The notes beneath the pieces were generated by a model. That model saw nothing but the letters and a program-made list of their open reading frames with translations, did not search any database and was not told the DNA's origin. This document shows positions 36,201-45,855 of a stretch of DNA of 64,000 nt, piece after piece. This stretch comes from Carettochelys insculpta. Taxonomy: Eukaryota > Chordata > Testudines > Carettochelyidae. The position numbers and the translations under genes were made by a program. Numbering within the stretch: the first letter of the stretch is position 1; each line of letters opens with the position of its first letter. The stretch is from contig NC_134145.1 of assembly GCF_033958435.1 (NCBI RefSeq), forward strand, positions 34,933,501 to 34,997,500, read 5' to 3'.

Positions 36201-39200
36201 ATAAAATTAAAAAGGACAAAAGTTAGGTACCTAAAGATAAAAATAGAAATCTATTGGGGTTCCATAATGTCTGGCTCTTGCATTGCAAGTTAAATGAGCA
36301 GACTGCTGTACTTATATGGAGTACCACTAAGATAGATGGTGTGGTTGCAGCAGTGAATGTGTCTGGATTGAAGTGCAGGATTGGGACCTTTGTCCATTTG
36401 TGTTGGTAGGTTTGGGCCCTTGTGTTGCATTATGCCAGTAGTATTCAACCTCTTCCGTTTGTGGACAGTGTTCCCTGTAAGTAGAGGGAATGGGCGGCCA
36501 CCCAGGAGAGATTCAGTTGTCGCCCAGCTGATTAGCAGAGTGCCCACAGTGGGCATCATGTATTTTTACAGGTGGTGCACATATGCACGTCAGTGCATAT
36601 AACATTTATTCTGCACATGGACAGAAAAATTAGAGGGAATACTCTTTGGGGACTCTTAAAAATTTCAAATGGAGGTATGTGCACCTACTTTAGAAATCTT
36701 AACAGTCTGTGACCCTCAGTTTGAAAAAATCACTGCACTATTACGTCCTTTTGCTTAAACAGTTGGCTTTATTAAATTTTAAAATGCTGTATAAGGAACA
36801 TGACAGAGTACATTTAACCTCTCACCCAGTGCTCACAGAGAAAAATCATCACAGAAGAGTTATGGCATATTTCACCCTTTACTCATGAAGGTTAGCCTCC
36901 AGTTGTAGACACTGGCACATGCCAGAAACTGTTACAATACAATGCTTTCCAGAAGTCTAGTGTGCAGACAGTTAATAATGTAGTCTCTTTCAGGCATGTT
37001 CAGTCATTGCCTTCATAATTCATAGACTGTGTGCACAGTAAAGGTTTCATATTCATCAACAGAATATTGTAATTAAAATAAAATTAGGTACTCAAGATGT
37101 GCTTGTTTCCTATTAGTCCAGTGTTTTTAAGAACTCTAACATTAATTCTGTGAACCATGAATTGAGGAAAATCCATGCAATTAGATGGAGAGATTATTTT
37201 AAGGTTATTCAGCAAGTCTAAATAACACTGATCCACTTTACTAATGCATTAATCATTAAATTAGAATAAAATTAATCATATCTATGTCTGCAGTTGCTTT
37301 CTCAACATTAAAAAGAGGGAACTGTTTTGGCAGATTGAAAACTGATTTTTTTTAATGTAGAGGGTCACATTCTACCTAGTCTTTGTGAAGGGGTTGTAAA
37401 TGGGTACAAAGATTTTCCAGTATCATGTGACCTGTACTGAAACCCCAGAGTCACGTCTAGATCCACACATTTTACTTCTAGAATGTGCTGAATCAGACCC
37501 CAGAAAAAGGTACACCTGCATCTGGAAGCAATCAGAACTCAAAGTAGAGACCACAACTTTCTCATAAGCATTGATTTGGATTCTGTGCATTATATTCAAG
37601 ACATGCAAACATTCTGCCATGACTATACTGTTTTCTGCCTCAATCTCAAATGTCTTTTTATTATTGCCATTCATTACAATCCAGTGAGCATGGACAGAAG
37701 GGCATGGGTACATCGGAAACTCATACTTACAATCATATTAAACTTACCCAGATATTGCTACTGTATAGACATAGTTGGTTGGCTTGGGTTGCCACTGCAA
37801 TATTGTTTTGAAGTTGATTGATGACCAAGTTATATTAACTGCTGTTGGCAGCTCTGAATTACCTTTAAAGACAAAAAGAAAGAAAAATGTGATGAACTCC
37901 CAACAGCGTGACTCCAGATTTATTGCAACGAAAAGTCTTGTGGCACCTTATAGACTAACAAATATTTTGGAGCAGAAGCCTTCATGGGCAAAGACCCACT
38001 TCATCAGGTGCATGAGTGGGGGGTATTTAAAAGAATGGGATCCCAGTAAATGGGAGGGCCAGAGCTAACAAGGTCTATTCAGCAAGGTGGAAATGGCCCA
38101 TTATCAATAATACGTATCAAAAGAGGAAAAAACAAGTCAGATCACACAGGGGAACATGAGCCATTGTCAGAGTCTAATGGGGAGATATTAACACGTAGGG
38201 CAGAGAAGCTGTTTTTGTAAGCTGCGAGCCACTCCCAGTCTCTGTTTAATCCTTGATTAATGGAGTCAAATTTGCACATAAACTGCAGCTCAGAGATTTC
38301 TCTCTCCATTTGATTTTTGAAATTTCTTAGTTTCAGGCTGCTACTGAGTGTCCAGGGAGATTGAAGTGTTCCCCCACAGGCTTCTGTACATTACCGTTCC
38401 TGATGTCTGATTTATGTCCATTTATTCTTTTATGGAGAGACAGTCCAGTGTGGCCAATGTAAATTGCAGTGGGGCATTGCTGGCACATGATGGCATATAC
38501 TATATTAGTAGATGTGCAGGTAAAGGAGCCCTGATGGTATGGTTGATGTTAGGTCCTGTGACGATGTCACTGGTGTAGATAAGTGAGCAGCATTGGCAGC
38601 GAGGACCATTGCATGGACTGGCTCCAGGCCTAGAGCCACCTAGAGCCACTCCAAATTTGGCTCCATTAACCAAGGATTAAACAGAGACTGGGAGCGGCTT
38701 GCAGCTTACAAAAACAGCTTCTCTGCCCTGAGTGTTAATATCTTCCCATTAGACTCTGACAATGGCTCATATCTCTGTCTGATCTGACTTGTTTTTTCCT
38801 CTTTTGATAATGGGCCATTTCCACCTTGCTAAATAGACCTTGTCCGCTCTGGCCCTCCCTTTTAGCGGGACCCCATTCTTTAAATACCCCTCTGAAACCA
38901 CCCCCCTCACTCATGCATCTGGTGAAGCGGGTCTTTGCCCACGAAAGCTTATGCTCCAAAATATCTGTTCGTCTATAAGGTACCACAAGACTGCTTCTTG
39001 TTCTTGAAGCTACAGGCTAACACGGCTACCTTTCTGATACATTTATTGCATTCCCTATTTAGCAGATGTGAGATTTTTTTATGCATATACAGTATAGTGG
39101 TTTGTGGGGGGGGGGGGGGGAAAAATCACAGAAATCTTACTCATTTTTTTTTTTTTTTTACTCCTGTATGTGGGAAGACAGTTCCTCTCCTCCCACTTAG

Positions 39201-40996
39201 TGATCTAAAACTTATGTAATTTAGCATAGTTGTTTCCTCTTGCCCCCAAATCATATGGGCAGAAAGACTACTGGATACATCTAGGAACAGTTCAAAATTT
39301 TGCTTGCTCGTAGTGTTTCTGCTGTTTAAGCAAACACAAATGTTTTATAATGAGTTTGAAAAGACTTGAAGGGTATGTAATATTTTGCATTCTATCTGAC
39401 ATTCATATATCATATACAGTATAGCTAAAATCCATATAACTATAGTGTAGAATCCAGTAACAGTTTCCTGATCCTTATTCAGATAAATTCTTAACTGTAG
39501 TAATTATATATCTTATTGACTTTTTTTTTTTTTTAAAGCAAACTCAGGCAAACTGCACACCAAAATAAATGCATAATTTCATCTATAAAAAGTGGTTAGT
39601 CAGTAAATTAAATAATTATGTTTATGTAAGCATGTTTGTATTGTTCTATACATAAATAAAAATTAGTAGATAAAAGTGCACATTTTACTGTTTAGTATTA
39701 AATTTCAACCATTTCCAATCACAAATTGGACTAGAAGTATGTGAAAAACATACAGTAGCCAAAGCGGGGGGGGGGTAGTGCATTAAGAAGTCATACACTC
39801 CACAATAAAATGGAAATAGTAGTTTCTTTATTTTTATAATTTATTTCCTTGTATGAATAATCACACTCTATGACTATCACCCACTTGATATGCTTTAAAA
39901 AAAATAGAGCCAAAAATGAGAAGTATCAAAATTGGAGGTATTGAAAAGAGATGCCAAATAATACCAGTAAGATGTTGGTCTGTAACCAGTACATAATAAT
40001 TAATAAATTTATTACCTGTCTTTTCTTCTCTTTGAACCATTTAAAATATATTAACATCACCCTCTAATGTTCTTATAAACAACCCTAAAGCTGAATTTTA
40101 ATTTTGAAATTAAAACTGTACTAAAGGGAGAAAAATATGGGGCACTTCCTGGAAAGGGGACTGTGCAAACCCTAGTGCTCTCCTGGGCTCCACTGGGATC
40201 AGTACAGATTTCAGCAGAGCCTTGTTAAGTTCACTGGTGTTTCATGAAGCTACGGGATCCATTTGTGGCATCTGCTGCCAAACCCACAGCTCCTATGTCC
40301 CATAGAACAGGCCGGCTGAGGTCACATGGGAGTTCTGACACACCAGTCGGATGCATCTGATGCAGTGGGTCTTTGCCCATAGACGCTTGTGCTCCAAACT
40401 ATCTGTTCGTCTATAAGGTGCCACAGGACTCCTTGTTTTTGCAGATACAGACTAACAGGGCCTCTGAGGTTTGGCACATTTGTGCACTTCTGGCCCCCTC
40501 CAGCTGCAGAAGAACTGTGTGTGGTTTATGGCCATTGAACTTGCCAGGTGCAAAAGCCAAGCCAGGCAGGGCCTCCGGAGTCCACGTGCAGGGCACACTG
40601 CGCAGCCACGTTCTTGGCTGTGGGGTCTGACCCTGGAAATCTCTCTGGCCGCATCCCCAGGCTCATGCCGGACGCTATCCTCCAGTCTTCACAGCCACAG
40701 CAGCCCCAGGGAAGCATTGGTGTGTCCCACCCGTCTCGGCACCCCGTCCCCCTGTGGCCGGCAGCCCCCCCGCACTTCAGGCTGGCCCGGGACAGGCAGG
40801 CTGGGCTGTGGAAGCGGCTTACGCACCGCTGGGCATGGGGCGCTGTCCACCGCCGGGCGCGGCACAAGCTGGTGGCTCTGGGCAGGCAGCCGGAGCAGCG
40901 ACACTCACCTGTGCAGTAGCCCAGCTGGGAGAGCAGCGCGCCCCAGAGCAGCGCCCGGCTCCAGGCTGCGGCTAAGGCGTCCAAGGCGCTCGCCAT
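30068..40996 (-). CDS. F3: Tissue factor (coagulation factor III), six coding exons
   Basis: Join of 40909-40996, 37748-37862, 33932-34116, 33267-33448, 32972-33131 and 30068-30213; 876 nt, 291 aa plus TAA. Tissue factor is the cell-surface receptor and cofactor of factor VIIa that starts coagulation. Visible: signal peptide (about 1-28), two fibronectin-III-like domains (about 30-130 and 131-245) with Cys pairs 77/85 and 211/234, one membrane helix (about 246-271) and a basic tail with Cys272 and Cys274. The contact residues human Lys20, Trp45, Asp58, Phe140 and the Lys165-Lys166 pair align to conserved residues; human Lys15 is Ser and Arg135 is Phe here. Sequons lie at Asn39, Asn128 and Asn162; human Asn124 glycosylation is absent. 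The mature length of 263 aa equals human. No frameshift or stop is seen. Human comparisons are from memory. Confidence 0.97.
30455..30550 (-). mobile_element. Penelope-like 3' end in F3 intron 5
   Basis: Minus strand: GAAGTGGGTCTTACCCACAA, then GTTAGTCTTTAAGGTGCTAC and AGGACTGCTTGC. This is a degraded subfamily 2 tail, in the same orientation as F3. Confidence 0.75.
30861..32278. mobile_element. Fold-back hAT transposon in F3 intron 5
   Basis: TIRs (AGGGTTGTTGATTAATC at left, CAGGGCTGTCAAGCAATTAA inverted at right) are flanked by an exact 8-bp duplication ATCTTTAA (30853-30860, 32279-32286). The outer several hundred bp of each side are related in inverted orientation. Both contain the C-terminal transposase region and its AT-rich 3' tail, minus on the left and plus on the right. 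The middle includes an A run near 31696. It cannot be autonomous. Confidence 0.8.
31131..31337 (-). pseudogene. hAT transposase C-terminal dimerisation domain remnant
   Basis: The minus frame gives [20 protein letters not shown], then [20 protein letters not shown] and VCLND. This is the hATC pattern (tyrosine-leucine-ala core, LFS-x-GDIxNKKRxxLxP-x-xxxKLxxLN). It is the left arm of the fold-back element. A degraded mirror copy lies at about 31840-31970 on plus. Confidence 0.8.
32972..33131 (-). CDS. F3: F3 coding exon 5
   Basis: Acceptor TTTATACATAG, donor GATG/GTATGT; phase 0 to phase 1. It encodes [20 protein letters not shown], then CFEVRATV and the second disulfide partner in SMMKCTNHH. 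The acceptor AAAGAG was chosen over a downstream AG because it restores Lys-Lys across the junction and the length typical of the family. Confidence 0.95.
33267..33448 (-). CDS. F3: F3 coding exon 4
   Basis: Acceptor GTGTTAG, donor GGAAAG/GTAAAT; phase 1 to phase 0. It encodes the first part of FNIII domain 2: [32 protein letters not shown] and [13 protein letters not shown]. The final Lys190 corresponds to human Lys165, and its partner is the first codon of exon 5. Confidence 0.96.
33932..34116 (-). CDS. F3: F3 coding exon 3
   Basis: Acceptor CCTTTCAG, donor CAGA/GTAAGT; phase 2 to phase 1. It encodes [20 protein letters not shown] (first disulfide, Asp58 equivalent) and ends with SPKFTPYNQ. 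Relative to human it is three residues shorter in the loop before the [11 protein letters not shown] block. The last base joins exon 4 to complete an Asn-Gln-Thr sequon. Confidence 0.96.
34387..34660. mobile_element. TIR element of the TCTACAC family, truncated, F3 intron 2
   Basis: The left end GGCTGGGTCTACATG leads into GCTAATGAGGTGCTG, CCTCATTAGCCTAATGG and CGAAAGTGCAGCTTTTGG. The right half 34555-34655 folds back on itself (TTTGAAAGCCCTTCTTCC against GGAAGAAGGGCTTTCGAAA). The outer right TIR is missing. Confidence 0.7.
35274..35709. mobile_element. TIR element of the TCTACAC family, 436 bp, F3 intron 2
   Basis: Long outer inverted repeat GGCCATATCTACACTAGCC against GGCTATGTCTACACTAGCC, continuing through CCCAAACTTCGAAATGGCC. 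It is flanked by TTT on both sides (35271-35273, 35710-35712). Inside are further inverted (AAGTCCCCTTATTCC) and direct (CTTTTCGAAAGGA) repeats. It has no coding potential. Confidence 0.85.
36466..36644. mobile_element. Short hAT-type TIR element (GTTCCCT family), F3 intron 2
   Basis: Ends CAGTGTTCCCT and, inverted, GAGTATTCCCT. The flanking 8-mers TTTGTGGA and TTTGGGGA match at 7 of 8. Internal blocks GGCGGCCACCCAGGAGAGA and CAGCTGATTAGCAGAGTGCC recur at 54100-54200 and 49100-49226. Confidence 0.8.
37748..37862 (-). CDS. F3: F3 coding exon 2
   Basis: The acceptor TTTAAAG precedes GTAATTCAG, and the donor is TCTGG/GTAAGT; phase 1 to phase 2. It encodes the first strands of FNIII domain 1, including AVNITW (N-glycosylation sequon), [12 protein letters not shown] and YVYTVAIS, which match the tissue factor signature. 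A palindromic PLE begins 55 nt upstream of this splice acceptor. Confidence 0.96.
37928..39040. mobile_element. Head-to-head palindromic Penelope-like element, F3 intron 1
   Basis: Direct duplication ATTTATTGCA (37918-37927, 39041-39050). The left arm (37928 to about 38635) is minus-oriented and holds the GIY-YIG endonuclease region ([18 protein letters not shown], then [13 protein letters not shown]) and the 3' UTR; it starts at ACGAAAAGTCTTGTGGCACC. The right arm (about 38645-39040) is a plus copy of the 3' UTR with the complete terminus. The central region is not symmetric: only the left arm keeps the endonuclease. Confidence 0.9.
39051..40344. other. F3 intron 1 remainder, AT-rich
   Basis: A poly-G run (39106-39120) and poly-T runs (39147-39159, 39523-39534) are present. 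No repeat family or alternative exon was recognised. Confidence 0.4.
40345..40465 (+). mobile_element. Penelope-like 3' end (subfamily 2), F3 intron 1
   Basis: GATGCATCTGATGCAGTGGG, then TCTTTGCCC, CTATAAGGTGCCACAGGACT and ACAGACTAACAGGGCCTCTG. It is plus-oriented, complete at the terminus, with no inverted partner seen on its left. Confidence 0.75.
40909..40996 (-). CDS. F3: F3 coding exon 1 (signal peptide)
   Basis: It encodes aa 1-29 plus one base (phase 1): MASALDAL to LSQLGYCT, with hydrophobic core ALLWGALL. The start at 40996 is chosen because it lies about 50 nt below a TATA box and has G at -3 and G at +4. An in-frame ATG at 41125 lies upstream of the TATA box and would not be transcribed. 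The donor is CAG/GTGAGT. Confidence 0.93.
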
Positions 40997-41067
40997 TACT
41001 CGCGCTGCGTGGCAGGTACCCGAGGCGACGGCCAGAGCAGAGTCTGCCCAGGAAGTGGCGGGATCCT

Positions 41068-41074
41068 CTTTATA
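41068..41074 (-). promoter_or_regulatory. F3: F3 TATA box
   Basis: TATAAAG on the F3 strand, 72-78 nt upstream of the ATG, predicts a start site near 41040-41045 and a 5' UTR of about 45 nt. Mammalian F3 promoters are also TATA-containing. Confidence 0.8.
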
Positions 41075-41116
41075 GCCGGCCGGGGGAGCAGCGGAGCAGA
41101 CGGGGAGGGCTTGAGG

Positions 41117-41139
41117 CTGAATCACAGGCGGTGATTCAG
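41117..41139. promoter_or_regulatory. F3: Paired inverted AP-1-like site upstream of F3
   Basis: CTGAATCAC and GTGATTCAG form a perfect 9-bp inverted repeat around AGGCG, each arm containing TGAATCA/TGATTCA. It lies about 45 nt upstream of the TATA box. Human F3 has two adjacent AP-1 sites, one of them TGAATCA-like (from memory). Function here is inferred. Confidence 0.55.
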
Positions 41140-41474
41140 CTGCTGCACCCGCCGCGCGGAGGTGCGGAGTTCAGAGCCGCTCCCCTCGGCCAGGTGCCTG
41201 CGCCGCCCGGCGGGGCTGTGGGCTGGCCCGCGGACGCTGCGTGTCCCAGGGCGGATGGCGCAAGGTGGGGGCCGTCGGAGAAGTGAAACCCCGGTGCGGG
41301 CGCTTCCCCTCCCCTGCCCCCGCCTCTCCTGCGCCGGGCGGCAGGGGGCGCAGCACTGCCGGGGATTGCTGCTTGCCTGCTGCGGGCGGGGGCCCTTCGC
41401 ATGGGGGCCTGTATCCTGTGCCTCGGTCCCCTCACCCCCAGCGCCCTTCCGGCGCCTGAGTGCTGGAGAGGACA

Positions 41475-43925
41475 TAACAATGGGGGGGATGAAGGAATTC
41501 CGAAATCAGGCACATGAAGGCGTTTTGGACTCTATTCTGAGGAGTCCGATAGTGGTCAGGTCCGGGGGCCATGTACCCTCGGAGCAGGAGCTGGTGCGAG
41601 GTTTCCAGGTGAAAAGGAGAGGGGGAGGAAGGAGTGACTTTGAATACGCCTGTTTTTGCGGTTTCTTTCTTTTATTTGGTGCCAGGGTTTCCAGGTGGCA
41701 GCAGTACAAACTCACTGACCCTGGGAACTCATACAAGGAACAAGCTTCAGGTACTTATGAGCCAAGGCACAGCTGCCAGGGTTTAGGCCTTTAGCTCTGC
41801 AGGAGGCACCCAGTGAGCCTCTGGGCCCCCTTCCCCCTTGGCAGAAGCCCCTACTGCACCACCCCTGTCTGGTAGGTGGAGACTGGAGGGGGGGGACACA
41901 AACCAAGGAGTGGGGAAGCTCCTCCAGCCCAACTTTAACAGTACAAAGAGGGGCATGTGGCTCCTCCACTACAGTTTAGCTTCCCTGCCATCAGCTGCTC
42001 TTTCTTATTCCCCCAGTATTGGCTCCTTGTGATTAGAATTGCAGGAAAGTTTATAACAGCCCCCAGGATAGCAATTTAGTGTTATGCTTCATTACAAATT
42101 CAAAACTTGGGCCAGGCAAAACACATCTCTTGAGTGCCTGTGGGCTGCTTTGTGGTTATAGGAGACATGCACAGATAATTGGTTTACATTATTTACATAA
42201 TCTGAAAATATGTAAAACTGTGAATTGGGCTGAGTTGTGCTTTTTTGCTTTTGGTCCATTCAGAACCCCAGGCTCAAATAAATATTTGGGAAGTATGACC
42301 CCCATCCAAATGAAACCAAAGAAGAGGGTTTGCATGAGGTCATTTCCTGTTTGTACACAGCTCAAGGGAGGAATTTGTGAATGTGTACCATAGCCATCTA
42401 TTGGAAATAATTTCCTGCTCATGTAAAATATTAGCAAAACTAGAGGAATTGTTCTTATTTAGCAAATTAGAAATGTGTAGCTTTTCAAGGACAACATCTT
42501 CTGTGCATAGGTGCTGGAAGTAAGGGTGCTGGAAGTGCTGCTGCACCCGCTGGCTTGAAGGGCTTTCCATTATTTATAGTTTGGTTCAAGTGGCTGTCAG
42601 CACCCCCTCTAGACAAATTATTCTGGCATTCCTGTTTCTGTACAGACTTTCTTGCTTTCCTGTGATGATAATATGATATGGACCATTCCATAAACTGTCC
42701 TATCTATGTTTTCTTTCTCCCCTACCTCTACCTTTTTACATATTTAAGTATTTATACAGCACTCATCACCATGGTATCTGAATACTTCTCAAGTGTTTGT
42801 AGAGTTAGTGTCATAAAAGGAAGGAACATACTGTGACAGTTTTACAGGTGAAGTGCTGAAAAGATAAGCAAGTAGCACAAAATCATACAGGAAGTTTATA
42901 ACCATTGGACCAAAGTCTTCTGAGTCCCAGTACAGAGTGTGAACCACAAGCCTACCCATCTTCCCACTACATTTTTCTGAGGTCTCTCTCCATCTCTTTT
43001 TTTGACCAGGACTACTCGGCCTCACTTTTTTTTAAATTCAACCTTAAAAACAGGGATCTTTATGGTGCATGTGGATACTAGATAACCTCTTGTGCTCTTC
43101 TCCCTGCATTCCACCTTCCACTATTTCTCATGAGCCCTCTGGCTGCGGTATTTCAATATGGGATATGTTTGGTGATCTGAAAAGTGCCAAATGAATGTCA
43201 AATAGCAGCAATAGTATGTATAGAAAATACTAGGACATGAGAAAGGGTGTGTACATTTTATAATAGGAAGCTGACTGTTTCTCTATCATCAAAGTTGATT
43301 TGACAAAATCTAATAATTGTAGTCTGTGGGAAAGAGAGAAAAGAGAAAAAAGAGGTTGAGAAGAATGAGGAGGTCAGCATTTGTGTATGTTTACAAAACA
43401 TTTCAAGTTTTAATTGCTTTTACTGGCCGGCTCAGCACATGAAATCTTTGAGTCAGTTCTGCCTTGTAATTGAAAAATAAATATTTAAGACCACACTAAA
43501 TTCAGCCCCCCCCATGTTGCAATATAATTAATCTAATCTACTTTAAGGTGCTTATAAATGTCATGGTTTAAAACAATGAATCGGTATAAGCCACACAATT
43601 TCTAATTTTTCTTCATTATTTTTTATTAAATTTCAACATTGGATCCCATTATGCAGCTGCACTTTTCCAGATGAAAGTTTGCATTCTTTAAATGTATATA
43701 GCGTTCTTATTTTATATGTGGGATTAGACTGGCTTCCGCAATAAATACTTTGATTACAAGATTATGACCTTGTAAATTCTGTAGTCTTATTTTTTTCATT
43801 GGAAGAGACCTTTATATGGAGAAATCTTTTCCCCTTGGTTACAGAAAAGAGCCATTTACATGACATTTTTATGCTTTTTTAAACTTTTATTTCCATTTAA
43901 ATTTCCTTACAGGTTTGCTATAAGG
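41475..43925. other. Intergenic upstream of F3, with a MIR-like SINE remnant
   Basis: 42755-42985 resembles an old MIR/CORE-type SINE: TTTACAGGTGAAGTGCTGAA, then ATCATACAGGAAGTTT and GAGTCCCAGTACAG. The rest shows no exon of a neighbouring gene. In amniotes SLC44A3 usually lies on this side but no part of it was recognised. Confidence 0.45.
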
Positions 43926-43929
43926 AATG

Positions 43930-44160
43930 GAAAGTAAGAATGTAAGAATGGCTATTCTGGGTCAGGCCAATCATCCATCTTGTTCACTGTCCTGTCGTCT
44001 GAGAGGAGCCAGTGCCAGAGGGTTCTTGAGGAATGAACAGAACAAGACAATTTATTGAGTGATACATCTCCATTCACCCAGCCCCAAATTCTGGCACTCA
44101 AAGTTTAGGGACACCTTCTGTAGCCACAGATACTACAACAGCTATTCATAACTAATGCAT
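43930..44160 (-). mobile_element. CR1 3' UTR fragment, minus
   Basis: GTAAGAATGTAAGAATGGCT and TCTGGGTCAGGCCAATCATC on plus are the reverse complement of the CR1 3' end seen intact at 63180-63374 (TGGTCTGACCCAGTATGGCC, then ATTCTTATG). It is diverged and runs on as an old copy of the same subfamily. Confidence 0.75.
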
Positions 44161-44519
44161 TTGGTAAAGTCCTGCTTCTATTTCAGTGGATGTAAGTCAG
44201 TTGTCCCCATATATTAAGAGATGCATCTATATGTCAGTGTCTGGGCTGACCATCAGTGCTTGCAGCCCCCTTGCCAGGCCTTTGTCTTTCCCATGAAGCA
44301 ATATGCAAAAGACCATCCACTTTTAAACAAAAGCAAACATTTCTGGTGTCCAACTGTTAGTTGCCGGTTCCTATGATTTTATCAGGAGTCTTGCTAAATT
44401 TAGTATTTCTATGAAATCTTCCATTCCTGGAATCTCACTTTTCATTAAAAAATAAAATATGCTCATAGAGCTCATGTTTGCAAAGAAAAGCCTGAAAATG
44501 TGACCTGAATATATCATAA

Positions 44520-45165
44520 AACAGCAGTTCTCACCTAGGAGTCTGTGCTCCCATGTGGGTCCACAGGTCCTTTGTGGGGGGCATTGGGGCTGTGCAGCTG
44601 AAACCTGGTGCCCTGAGCCCTAGAGTCCCCCTGGAGGGCTGAAGCTGGGAGAAGCACAGGACTGAAGCTAACCCCTGCCCCCAGTGCTGGCAATGGCATG
44701 GAACTGAAGCTAGTGTCCACCCCCCAAGCCGGCAGCAGCATTGGGCCGAAACCAGCATGGCTCACTACATTCCATCCTTGATGCTGGGGGGCAGGCAGTA
44801 CTGAATTCCCGAGCCCTGGTGCTCCCCATGGGCAGAAGCCCTGACCCAAAGGGTAGAACTGCGGGGATGCACAAAAGTTTTTCCCCTCAGACGTGGTGTC
44901 TTACCCAGAATGGGGCAGTCGGAGGTCGCTCCACCCTCCCTTCCAACTTTCTTCTTTCTCCGAAGCCCCTCAGGCCCAGCCAGAGTTAAGCTGTCCAGGG
45001 CACCTACTCCTCTGGCTAGCACTCGCATGGAGCAGGTGGCTGTGGCAGTCCTGTGTTGGCTGCTGATGCCCGGGGTTGCAGCTAGCCCTCAGTTCCCAGT
45101 CCCCTTTATCTGTTTACACAGCCAGGAACAGCTGCATCTGTGGGGGGATCCATCTCTGGGGTAGG
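44520..45165. mobile_element. hAT-like GC-rich non-autonomous element, boundaries unsure
   Basis: The left end CAGCAGTTCTCACCTAGGAG resembles the inverted right end at 49735 (ACAATAGGAGTTCTCAACTG) and the hAT family at 6-890. The interior is rich in GGCTGAAGC-type words. No duplication was identified. Confidence 0.4.
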
Positions 45166-45166
45166 G

Positions 45167-45262
45167 CCAATTTCCCTCTAATTTTTTCCATCCTTGTGCA
45201 GAATAAACTTCGTTATGTGCACCAATGCATATGTGAAGATGGACTGAGCTGTTGATTGACAG
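45167..45262. mobile_element. GTTCCCT-family hAT fragment
   Basis: TTTCCCTCTAATTTTTTCC, TGTGCAGAATAAACTTCG and ATGTGCACCAATGCATATG match one side of the element at 36466-36644. Confidence 0.6.
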
Positions 45263-45850
45263 ATCTCATCTCCTGTGATGCTGTTGGTGAGCAACTAAAC
45301 CAATCCTTGATCAGCAGAGCCGATTACAGAGGTCACATAGAAAAACCTCCAACTGGAAGCATTTCACATTCTTTTCGGATCCTATATTTTTCCTGTAGTG
45401 CCTTGATATACTGATTCTCAAAGCATTTAAGAGCCTGTGCAGTAGTTTGCTGCCAGGACAATCTGTCCTGAACTAGTTTCTAGATCATTGGGAGATATGT
45501 CTCATGACTTCACACTGGCCTTTAAGGTATCTTTATAGCACTTATACTGACCACCAATAGGGCACTTTCCATGAGCAAGTTGGCCACAGAAGACCACCTT
45601 TGGTATCTGTGTATCATCCATCCTCATAATGTGACCAATCCAGTGAAAGATTGCTTCCATGCCCACAACACCACACAACTTAAGAACCTCCGTTTTAGGA
45701 GTTCTGTCCTACAAATTCACAGACAGCGCCTATGGAACTAATGAAGTGTCAACATATGACAACGATATATTGTCCATGACTGTGAGCCACAGATCAGGAT
45801 ATTCAGGACAACTGCCTGATAAACTGCTACCTTGGCATGGAGTTTAATAC
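45263..45850 (-). mobile_element. Decayed LINE 3' region, minus
   Basis: Minus-strand reading gives pieces of a LINE ORF2 C-terminus in several frames: VYQAVVLNILICGSQSWT, then VVFCGQLAHGKCPIGGQYKD. This corresponds to the GEL-x-GKR-x-GGQxKRFKD motif common to APE-type LINEs. It is probably related to the LINE at 14090-17870. No intact frame. Confidence 0.65.
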
Positions 45851-45855
45851 CATGG

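Larger units (their letters stand above)
40560..41460. promoter_or_regulatory. F3: CpG-rich F3 promoter and first-exon region
   Basis: GC-rich, CpG-dense block over F3 exon 1 and about 450 bp upstream. Overlapping open frames on both strands here are composition shadows of exon 1 and its flank. Confidence 0.75.

Noticed and set aside
40997..41125. N-terminal extension of F3 to an in-frame ATG at 41125
   Set aside because: It lies upstream of the TATA box at 41068-41074 and would not be in the mRNA; the 40996 start gives a normal signal peptide.
40471..41286. 271-aa plus-strand open frame across the F3 promoter
   Set aside because: Antisense shadow of F3 exon 1 in a CpG-rich block; Arg/Ala/Gly-rich with no domain.
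41162..41794. First exon of SLC44A3 (expected neighbour of F3)
   Set aside because: No resemblance to the SLC44A3 N-terminus in any frame; the open frame is GC-driven.
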